Of a stretch of 7,021 nt of DNA, positions 1 to 5,319 are shown one piece after another (the stretch's first letter is position 1; every line of letters begins with the position of its first letter). The DNA is taken from positions 1-7,021 of the forward strand of contig CALBKH010000065.1 of the NCBI GenBank assembly GCA_937892955.1, written 5' to 3'. The translations under genes and the position numbers were made by a program. The notes under the pieces are model-generated. The model searched no databases and had not been told where the DNA came from. It worked only from the letters and a program-made list of their open reading frames with translations. The stretch comes from an uncultured Alphaproteobacteria bacterium (GTDB taxonomy: Bacteria > Pseudomonadota > Alphaproteobacteria > Rhizobiales > Ancalomicrobiaceae).

Positions 1-3
1 GTG

Positions 4-58
4 GCGAAGTCGGGCGGGCCCGACTTCGCTGGGCGGCATGGACTTCTGATCGAAGTCT
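4..58 (+). other. Two consecutive hairpins just before the terminator; possible 3' part of a structured RNA
   Basis: The first hairpin is perfect: an 11-bp stem, positions 4-14 pairing with 19-29 around a CGGG loop. The second pairs 41-46 (GACTTC) with 52-57 (GAAGTC) around a 5-nt loop, with one more G-T pair outside. No T-run follows either, so they are not terminators themselves. A strong terminator begins 17 nt after the second. The series could be the tail of a small RNA or the 3' untranslated region of a gene left of the window. I do not recognise an RNA family, and the 5' end is outside the window. Confidence 0.4.
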
Positions 59-74
59 CCGTCGGAAAATGTGG

Positions 75-104
75 AAAGGGCGGCTTCGGCCGCCCTTTCT
101 GTTT
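75..104 (+). terminator. Intrinsic terminator with cUUCGg tetraloop
   Basis: A perfect 10-bp stem (75-84, AAAGGGCGGC, pairing with 89-98) closes a TTCG loop with a C-G pair, the extra-stable UUCG tetraloop. A T-rich tail follows (TTTCTGTTT, 96-104). It would end a plus-strand transcript coming from the left of the window. The A-run at the foot of the stem makes it partly symmetric, so weak activity on the minus strand is possible. Confidence 0.85.
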
Positions 105-127
105 CATGACCGTCGGTCGCGGGTGGT

Positions 128-161
128 GAAGTCGGACGCCCCGATCGTACGGGGCGGCATG
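128..161 (+). repeat. Diverged second copy of the GAAGTCGG...GGGCGGCATG unit, with hairpin
   Basis: Positions 6-40 and 128-161 share the same outer words (GAAGTCGG at the left, GGGCGGCATG at the right), are 35 and 34 nt long, and each holds a GC-rich hairpin. In this copy the stem is 7 bp (137-143 with 150-156) around ATCGTA. The inner sequence has diverged while pairing is kept. It lies just upstream of the candidate promoter of the DUF4424 gene. The function is unknown. Confidence 0.4.
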
Positions 162-187
162 TCCGCACCGAGCGCCGACGAACGCGA

Positions 188-216
188 TTGTCTTCGCGCG
201 GTCACACGTATCTATT
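188..216 (+). promoter_or_regulatory. Candidate sigma-70-type promoter for the DUF4424 gene
   Basis: TTGTCT (188-193) and TCTATT (211-216) are separated by 17 nt, and each matches the consensus at four of six bases. Transcription would start near 223. The leader would then contain a 6-bp hairpin (228-233 with 241-246, GAGCGC/GCGCTC) ahead of the ribosome site GGAG at 257-260. This rests on sequence resemblance only. Confidence 0.4.
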
Positions 217-267
217 CGTCTGTGATCGAGCGCTCTTTCGGCGCTCCCCTCGTTTCGGAGCACCGAG

Positions 268-1251
268 ATGACCCGCCTCGCCGCCGCCCTCCTCGCCCTC
301 GGCCTCGCGGCTCTTCCCGCCCGTGCCAACGACTCGACCGCCGAAGTCGGTGTCGGCGGACTGACGCTGGTGAAGTCCGACGCCATCGTCATGCAGAGCG
401 AAGACCTCTTCGTCTCGGAGAAGAAGATCACCGTCGACTACGTCTTCCTCAACACCTCGGGCGCCGACATCGAGACGCTGGTGGCGTTCCCGCTGCCGGA
501 CGTCGTCTACGAGCCGGAGATGCGCGTCCCCGACTTCCTCGAGGAATTGGATTTCCGCACCACCGTCGACGGCAGGCCGCTGAAGCTCGACATCGTCCAG
601 CAGGCGGTGGTGAACGGTCGTGACGTCTCGGATCGGGTGAAGGCCGCCGGCTTCCGCCTCCTCGCCGACTGGGAGAGCTTCAATGCGGCGGTGGAGAAGA
701 AGACGCCGGCCGAGCGCGAGGCGCTTCTCGCCGAAGGGCTGCTCCGCAACGACGGCGACGAGCAATATCCCTATTGGCTCGCCGGCTGGGTGACCAAGAC
801 CACCGTCACCCGCACCCAGGTCTTCCCGGCGGGACGGCCGATCCGGGTCTCCCATGCCTACACGCCGCTCGCCGGCGGCTCGGTAGGCTCGATCTTGAAG
901 CCGAGCCTGCGCAAGGACCCGGCGCTGGCCAAGGAGATCGCGGCGTTGCGTGCCAAATACTGCATCGACGACGATTTCGTCCGCGGCTTCGACGCCACCC
1001 AGGGCAAGAACCCGGAGCTGTTGCGCCCGGAGATCTGGGTCTCCTACGTGCTCACCTCCGGCGCCAACTGGAAGGGCCCGATCGGTCGCTTCCGCCTCGT
1101 CGTCGACAAGGGCGACGTCAAGAACCTCGTGAGCTTCTGCGCCACCGGCGTGAAGAAGATCGCCCCGACCCGCTTCGAAGTGGTCTACGACGACTTCACC
1201 CCGAAACAGGATCTGAACGTCCTCATCGTCCGGCCGCCGCAGGCCTATTGA
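268..1251 (+). CDS. DUF4424 family exported protein
   Basis: A 327-residue protein that I assign to the DUF4424 family, which is common in proteobacteria and has no established function. Residues 1-20 form a signal peptide: Arg3, a hydrophobic Leu/Ala stretch, and an Ala-Arg-Ala cleavage site before Asn21. The mature protein should be periplasmic or secreted. The N-terminal family pattern is visible: the mature start NDST, a Gly-Gly-Leu-x-Leu stretch leading to KSDAI at 36-40, and an AFPLPD motif at 73-78 after predicted beta strands. Only two cysteines remain in the mature part (Cys232, Cys291), so one disulfide is possible. There is no membrane segment after the signal peptide and no catalytic motif I recognise. 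The ATG at 268 is favoured because GGAG lies 7 nt upstream and the signal peptide begins there. The gene stands alone between a terminator and a 220-bp gap, so context gives no clue to its job. Confidence 0.85.
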   Translation: MTRLAAALLALGLAALPARANDSTAEVGVGGLTLVKSDAIVMQSEDLFVSEKKITVDYVFLNTSGADIETLVAFPLPDVVYEPEMRVPDFLEELDFRTTVDGRPLKLDIVQQAVVNGRDVSDRVKAAGFRLLADWESFNAAVEKKTPAEREALLAEGLLRNDGDEQYPYWLAGWVTKTTVTRTQVFPAGRPIRVSHAYTPLAGGSVGSILKPSLRKDPALAKEIAALRAKYCIDDDFVRGFDATQGKNPELLRPEIWVSYVLTSGANWKGPIGRFRLVVDKGDVKNLVSFCATGVKKIAPTRFEVVYDDFTPKQDLNVLIVRPPQAY

Positions 1252-1327
1252 TCGCGCGGTCGATGTCGCCGCCTCCCCGTCTCCACCTGCCCCACCATCG
1301 CCGACCCGCCGCGAGACGGTCGGGAGA

Positions 1328-1342
1328 GCCCGAATCTCGGGC
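1328..1342 (+). terminator. Weak hairpin after the DUF4424 gene
   Basis: A 6-bp stem (GCCCGA at 1328-1333 with TCGGGC at 1337-1342) has a 3-nt loop. The nearest T-rich run comes 8 nt later and is short and broken. It may help end the DUF4424 transcript, but it is a poor intrinsic terminator and could be incidental. Confidence 0.25.
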
Positions 1343-1356
1343 GGAAGATGTTTGTA

Positions 1357-1389
1357 ATTTCGCGATTGGACGAAATGCGTAAGTAGAAT
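1357..1389 (+). promoter_or_regulatory. Inverted repeat plus -10-like hexamer upstream of the diguanylate cyclase
   Basis: The gap of 220 bp has an AT-richer patch here. ATTTCG (1357-1362) and CGAAAT (1371-1376) form a perfect inverted repeat with an 8-nt spacer, the form of a dimeric regulator site. TAGAAT (1384-1389) matches the -10 consensus at five of six bases and lies 7 nt after the repeat. No good -35 sits at the right distance: TTGGAC at 1366 is only 12 nt away. Together these suggest a promoter that depends on a bound regulator. The rest of the gap shows nothing I can name. Confidence 0.35.
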
Positions 1390-1471
1390 CGAAAGGACGA
1401 ACGAGTAGCATTCGACCGAATACCGGAACGACCGGGAGTCCGGAGCGGCACGCGACGGAGAGGGTGGCGTC

Positions 1472-2893
1472 GTGCAGTTCTTCTATTGGAACAGCAGCTT
1501 CGAGATCGGTATCCCGCTCATCGATGCGCAGCATCGTCGGCTGGTGGATCTGATCAACGAACTGGCGACGGCCATAACCGACGGCGGGAAACTGCCGCGG
1601 ATCGAAGCGCTGATCCGTGAACTCATGGATTACGCCGGGAAACACTTCGCCGACGAAGAAAAGCTGCTGGAGCGTGCGCCGCTCGCCGACGGTGAGAAGT
1701 CGCGCCATCGCGAGGCCCATCACGGGTTCGTCGAGAAGGTCGCTCGCATCGCCGAACGCGACGATCTGTTGCAGGCCGACGTCGCCGAGCAGGTGTTGGA
1801 GTTTCTCGTCACCTGGCTCGTTTCACACATTCTCGGCTCCGATCGTAAGATCGGTCTGGCGCTGAAGCACGACGAGCGAGGCGAGGCGCCCGCCCGCGCG
1901 ATCGAGTCTTCCGAGATTCCGACCGTCGAACAGGTGTTGATCGCCGCCCTCGGCGAGACCGAGCGTCGCTTCCGCCTGATTTCCGACTACGCACCGGCGA
2001 TGATCTGGGTCTGCGCCCCCGACGGCGTACGCGGCTACGTCAATCGCTCGTGGTGCGAATTCGTCGGTCTCGACGAGCGGCGGAGCCTCGATTGCGACTG
2101 GTTCGATTTCGTCCATCCCGACGATCGTGGCGCCTACCGCGAGCGCATCGGCGCCCTTCTCGCCGCGCCGCGCGCCGATGAGATCGAATACCGTCTGCGT
2201 CGCGGCGATGGTGGCTACGCCTGGGTTCTCGAGCGAATCCTGCCTCGCACCGACAGTTCCGGGAGCTTCATGGGACTGATCGCGTCGGCCGTCGACGTCA
2301 CCGCCATCAAGCGATCGGAAGAAGTGCTCTCCCGTGCCAACCGCCGGTTGGAGGAAGAGGTCGCGCGCCGCACGGAGGAACTTGAGCGGTTGATGCTGAC
2401 CGATCCGCTCACCGGCATCGGCAACCGCCGTCTGCTCGTCGAGCGGCTGGAAGCGGCGATCGAACGGGCCAGCCGCGAGGCGAACGCGCTCGCGGCGGTC
2501 TTCATCGATCTCGACCACTTCAAGCGGATCAACGACCTCTACGGCCATCCGATCGGCGACCGCGTGCTGATCCGCGTCGCCGGGTGCCTGCGTGCCAACC
2601 TGCGCGACACGGATGTCGTCGGCCGCTACGGCGGTGAGGAATTCGTGGTTCTGTTGGAAGGTCTGCAGCACGATGGCGCGCTGCGCCTCGCCGAGCGTCT
2701 GCGCGCCGCGGTCGGCCGGATCCGCCTGCGCGAGGTCGAAGTCCCCGTTTCGGCCAGCGCCGGGGTCGCCCTGTGGCGATCGGGTGAGAGCGCCGACGCC
2801 TTCCTGGCGCGCGCCGATCAGGCCCTCTATCGCGCCAAACAGGCCGGCCGCGACCGGTGCGTCATGGCCGACGGCGAGCTCGAAGCGGCGTGA
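1472..2893 (+). CDS. Bacteriohemerythrin-PAS-GGDEF diguanylate cyclase
   Basis: A 473-residue cytoplasmic sensor enzyme predicted to make c-di-GMP from two GTP. Residues 1-130 are a bacteriohemerythrin domain with all seven expected di-iron ligands: His21, His58 and Glu62 (HxxxE), His79 and His83 (HxxxH), His119 and Asp124 (HxxxxD). Residues 163-282 are a PAS domain (VHPDD at 214-218; ligand unknown). Residues 283-308 look like a charged coiled-coil signalling helix. The GGDEF domain runs from 309 to about 465, with DPLTG at 311-315, metal-site Asp346 in FIDLDHFK, and the active-site motif GGEEF at 387-391. An RxxD at 378-381, five residues before GGEEF, is a complete product-inhibition (I) site. 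No EAL domain, transmembrane segment or signal peptide is seen. The start is GTG at 1472, with GGAGAGG 8 nt upstream, and the domain begins at once as MQFFYWN. Oxygen or redox binding at the di-iron site likely sets activity; the direction of the effect cannot be read here. Confidence 0.93.
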   Translation: MQFFYWNSSFEIGIPLIDAQHRRLVDLINELATAITDGGKLPRIEALIRELMDYAGKHFADEEKLLERAPLADGEKSRHREAHHGFVEKVARIAERDDLLQADVAEQVLEFLVTWLVSHILGSDRKIGLALKHDERGEAPARAIESSEIPTVEQVLIAALGETERRFRLISDYAPAMIWVCAPDGVRGYVNRSWCEFVGLDERRSLDCDWFDFVHPDDRGAYRERIGALLAAPRADEIEYRLRRGDGGYAWVLERILPRTDSSGSFMGLIASAVDVTAIKRSEEVLSRANRRLEEEVARRTEELERLMLTDPLTGIGNRRLLVERLEAAIERASREANALAAVFIDLDHFKRINDLYGHPIGDRVLIRVAGCLRANLRDTDVVGRYGGEEFVVLLEGLQHDGALRLAERLRAAVGRIRLREVEVPVSASAGVALWRSGESADAFLARADQALYRAKQAGRDRCVMADGELEAA

Positions 2894-2920
2894 CGATCCC
2901 CCGGCGGCCGAGGCTCCGGC
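2894..2920. other. Convergent gap without a clear terminator
   Basis: Only 27 bp separate the stop of the diguanylate cyclase from the stop of hisG on the other strand. The gap contains an imperfect GC-rich palindrome (2901-2919) with too small a loop and no T-run for either strand. Termination is probably Rho-dependent, or the two transcripts overlap at their 3' ends. Confidence 0.5.
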
Positions 2921-3889
2921 TCACCCCAGCGCCGCGTCGAGCGCGTCGGCCATCTCGTTGGCGGCCGCGAACACCCAGTCGAGCTTCGACACGGTGACCA
3001 TGTCGGCACCGCGGGCGCGCAACAGATCGGCGAGCGCCGCCACCTTGCCCGCCGGCACGTGCAGCGTCAGCGGCTGCCCGGCGACCGGCGCGCCGAAGGG
3101 CGCCACCGCACCGAGATCGGCGGCGGAAGCGATCGCTCCGGCCGCATCGTCGAGCCGGGTGCGCACCTCGCGCGAGCGCCGGGCGCGGGCTTCCGACGAC
3201 ACCCGGTCGAGGATGGCGCGGGCCTGGGCGCGGGCGAGATCCGACCACTGGGCCGTCTTCGAGGCGACGAGATGGGCCTGGCTCTTCAGGATGACGCCGT
3301 CGGCGAGGATCTTGAGGTTGTTGGCCACCAGCGTCGAGCCGGTCGTGGTGATGTCGACGATCGCCTCCGCCGCCCCGGCCGCCGGCGCGCCCTCGGTCGC
3401 GCCGAGGCTCTCGACGTTGCGATAGTCGGCGATGCCGTGCTCGGCGAAGAAGCGGCGGGTGGTGTTGAGATACTTCGTCGCGATCCTCAGCTGATGGCCG
3501 TGGCGGGCGCGGAATTCCGCCGCCACGTCGCCGAGATCGGCCATGGTGACGACGTCGATCCACGCCTTCGGCACCGCGACCACCACGTCGGCGTAGCCGA
3601 AGCCGAGTTCGGTGACGAGATGCACGCGGCTCGACCAGTCGGCGATGTTCTCGTGCACGAGGTCGAGGCCGGTGACGCCGAAATGGACGTTGCCCGCCGC
3701 GATCTCTCGTGTGATCTCCGAGGCCGAGAGGAAGGCGATCTCGACGCCGTCGATGCCGCCGAGCCGGCCGCGATAGTTGCGCGCCCCGCCCGGCTGCAGC
3801 ACCGGCAGACCGGCGCGCTCGAAGAAGGCGTTGGTGTTCTCCTGCAGGCGGCCCTTGGAAGGCACACCGATGATCAGTCCGTCGGTCAT
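2921..3889 (-). CDS. hisG: ATP phosphoribosyltransferase catalytic subunit HisG
   Basis: Catalyses the first step of histidine biosynthesis: ATP plus PRPP gives phosphoribosyl-ATP, in the cytoplasm. The protein has 322 residues. The N-terminal pattern is typical (IGVPSKGRL at 7-15), and the PRPP-binding signature is complete at 166-187, ending in DITTTGSTL (179-187). After the catalytic part (to about 225) come some 95 more residues. Their end (272-307, with the Arg-Ala-Arg-Gly-Ala-Asp turn near 291-296) resembles the regulatory C-terminal domain of long-form HisG. That is unusual beside a hisZ, because HisZ-dependent enzymes are classically short, about 210-230 residues, although long versions do occur in some alphaproteobacteria. 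The ATG at 3889 overlaps the hisZ stop as ATGA and has GGGAGAG 6 nt upstream. The same frame stays open further upstream inside hisZ, but that part is arginine-rich non-coding sequence. HisG is last in the hisS-hisZ-hisG operon. Confidence 0.95.
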   Translation of the reverse strand: MTDGLIIGVPSKGRLQENTNAFFERAGLPVLQPGGARNYRGRLGGIDGVEIAFLSASEITREIAAGNVHFGVTGLDLVHENIADWSSRVHLVTELGFGYADVVVAVPKAWIDVVTMADLGDVAAEFRARHGHQLRIATKYLNTTRRFFAEHGIADYRNVESLGATEGAPAAGAAEAIVDITTTGSTLVANNLKILADGVILKSQAHLVASKTAQWSDLARAQARAILDRVSSEARARRSREVRTRLDDAAGAIASAADLGAVAPFGAPVAGQPLTLHVPAGKVAALADLLRARGADMVTVSKLDWVFAAANEMADALDAALG

Positions 3890-5280
3890 CCGCGCTCTCC
3901 CAGTTCCTGGCCGTAGCCGGTCAGCCCCAAGCGATCGAGCCACATCGAGAAGCCGCAGGCCGCGACCGGCCGCGGGCTGCCGAGCCGCTCGATCAGGCCG
4001 TCGTAGCGGCCGCCGCCGATCACCGGCTTGTCGCCACCGAGAAGACCGCGATCGGCGTCGCGCATCTCGAAGACGAAGCCGGTGTAGTAGTCGAGGTTGC
4101 GACCGAAGTCGGCGCGGAACACCGGCCGATCGAGTTCGATGCCGCAATCGCGGAAGGCGTCGTTGCGTCGCGCGAAGAGATCGATCGCCGCGGTCATGTC
4201 GATCTTCACTTGCGCCTGGAAGGCGTCGAGCGCGTCGACGGCATGTTCCGGCGAACAGGTGATGGCGAGATAGCGGGTCAGGATGTCGCCGGCCTCCGCC
4301 GTCATGCCGCCGTCGGCGGCCAGCGCGGCCCGCTCCAGGAACCGTTCGGCGATCTCGTGGGCCGAGCGTCCGCCGACCGTGGCGATCCCGGCGAGCCCGA
4401 GCAGGTCCTCGACGAGGTTGCGCGCCTCGTCGGGGCGCGAACCGGCCAGCGCCGAGAGAATGCCGGCGTGGCGCAGTGCCTCGGCGTCGCCTTCGCCGGA
4501 GGCGAGCCGGCGGATGGTGGCGAGGAGCCGCTCCGGCGTGCCGAAGAGGCCGCGCAGACGGCGGCGCAGCGGCTGGGCGAGGCCGAGCCCGTCGAGGAGG
4601 GCGAGAAAAAGCCCCTCGTCGCCGATCTTCACCTGCGGCGCGTCGACGGCGAAGAGGTTCGCCGCCTCGTGCGCCAGCGCCAACACGTCGGCGTCGGCGG
4701 CGGCGCGATCGTCGTTGCCGAAGAGTTCGATGCCGGCCTGGAGGAACTCGGCGCTCTCGCCGGTCCGTTGACGGAACACCGGGCCGAAATAGCCGAGCGC
4801 CGCTTCGCGGCCGGCCTCGCCGTGCTCCAGATAGTGGCGGCAGATCGGGATGGTGAAGTCGGGGCGCAGGCACAGTTCCCGGCCCTCGACGTCCTGGGTC
4901 AGGAACAGCCGGCGGCGGATGTCCTCGCCGGCGGTGTCGAGGAAGAGATCGGCGGGCAACAGGATCGCCGGCTCGACCATCTCGGCTTCGACCTCGCGCT
5001 GGAACAGCGCGACGAGTTCGGCGGTCGGATCGAAGGCGGAGAGCTCCTCGCCATCGTGGCCCCGCCCCTCCAGAATGTCGTCTAGAGCCTCTAATGAGTA
5101 GATGCCCTCTTGCTCTAGCCGTTCGAGCATTTCCTGCGACGCTGCATCGACGTTCTGTTCTGTCGACAGGCGCGAGGATTCGTCGAGAGTTTGAGAAAGG
5201 GTTTCCGGTGTGAAGATGCCGGCCTTGGCCAACACCTCAAGCATTTCGGCCTCTCGGGCCTTCTTCGAGTTCGGCGCCAT
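3886..5280 (-). CDS. hisZ: ATP phosphoribosyltransferase regulatory subunit HisZ, with extra N-terminal region
   Basis: HisZ is a catalytically dead paralogue of histidyl-tRNA synthetase that binds HisG and is needed for its activity and histidine feedback. The class II fold is seen from about residue 83 to 455: LRPDFTIPICR at 138-148, a reduced motif-2 region (GPVFRQ at 166-171 leading to QAGIELFG at 181-188), the histidine-pocket motif LDYYTGFVFE at 396-405, and motif 3 (GGGRYDGL at 422-429). The C-terminal anticodon-binding domain of HisS is missing, as expected. Oddity: residues 1-80 are not part of the normal family and make the protein 464 residues, against the usual 370-400. They contain a two-copy repeat and use lower-GC codons. 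The start at 5280 has GGGAG about 8 nt upstream and follows hisS by 39 nt. No in-frame ATG, GTG or TTG codon lies just before the HisZ core, so a conventional short start is not available. The stop overlaps the hisG start by 4 nt. Confidence 0.92.
   Translation of the reverse strand: MAPNSKKAREAEMLEVLAKAGIFTPETLSQTLDESSRLSTEQNVDAASQEMLERLEQEGIYSLEALDDILEGRGHDGEELSAFDPTAELVALFQREVEAEMVEPAILLPADLFLDTAGEDIRRRLFLTQDVEGRELCLRPDFTIPICRHYLEHGEAGREAALGYFGPVFRQRTGESAEFLQAGIELFGNDDRAAADADVLALAHEAANLFAVDAPQVKIGDEGLFLALLDGLGLAQPLRRRLRGLFGTPERLLATIRRLASGEGDAEALRHAGILSALAGSRPDEARNLVEDLLGLAGIATVGGRSAHEIAERFLERAALAADGGMTAEAGDILTRYLAITCSPEHAVDALDAFQAQVKIDMTAAIDLFARRNDAFRDCGIELDRPVFRADFGRNLDYYTGFVFEMRDADRGLLGGDKPVIGGGRYDGLIERLGSPRPVAACGFSMWLDRLGLTGYGQELGERG
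5065..5247 (-). repeat. Two-copy helical repeat encoded in the N-terminal extension of HisZ
   Basis: Residues 12-34 and 50-72 of HisZ align without gaps at an offset of 38. Both read E-M-L-E-x-L-x3-G-I-(F/Y)-(T/S)-x-E-x-L-x3-L-(D/E), with 10 identities in 23 positions plus conservative swaps. Each copy looks like helix, Gly-Ile turn, helix. The pattern loosely recalls SHOCT-type or helix-hairpin-helix-like modules, but I cannot assign a family. The link between copies (35-49) is polar. A role in HisZ-HisG assembly or in binding another partner is conceivable but not shown. Confidence 0.6.
5081..5280. other. Lower-GC block encoding the HisZ N-terminal extension
   Basis: By hand count this 200-bp block is about 56% GC, falling to 40% in 5081-5100, against about 68% in 4981-5040. 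Codons rare elsewhere in the window occur here, such as TTA, CTA and TCA. The block matches the extra N-terminal region almost exactly, so the extension and the base composition change together. Later addition, or relaxed selection on codon use, would both fit. Confidence 0.6.
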
Positions 5281-5319
5281 GGGGTCACTCCCGTGCGAGG
5301 CGTCGTGAAAGGGTGTCGT

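Noticed and set aside
69..623. Open frame of 184 codons on the plus strand overlapping the DUF4424 gene
   Set aside because: It runs through the terminator hairpin and promoter region and is arginine-rich out-of-frame sequence; the frame starting at 268 has a signal peptide, a ribosome site and family motifs.
202..855. Minus-strand open frame of 217 codons opposite the DUF4424 gene
   Set aside because: Antisense shadow of a GC-rich gene, with no recognisable domain or ribosome site.
1823..2671. Minus-strand open frame of 282 codons opposite the diguanylate cyclase
   Set aside because: Mirrors the codon structure of a gene whose conserved motifs are certain on the other strand.
3890..4873. 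Upstream continuation of the HisG frame, which would give a 650-residue protein
   Set aside because: The added part is highly arginine-rich, lies inside hisZ in another frame, and the ATGA overlap with a ribosome site at 3889 fits a normal HisG start.
4210..5085. Plus-strand open frame of 291 codons opposite hisZ
   Set aside because: Antisense shadow with no motif; hisZ on the minus strand is well supported.
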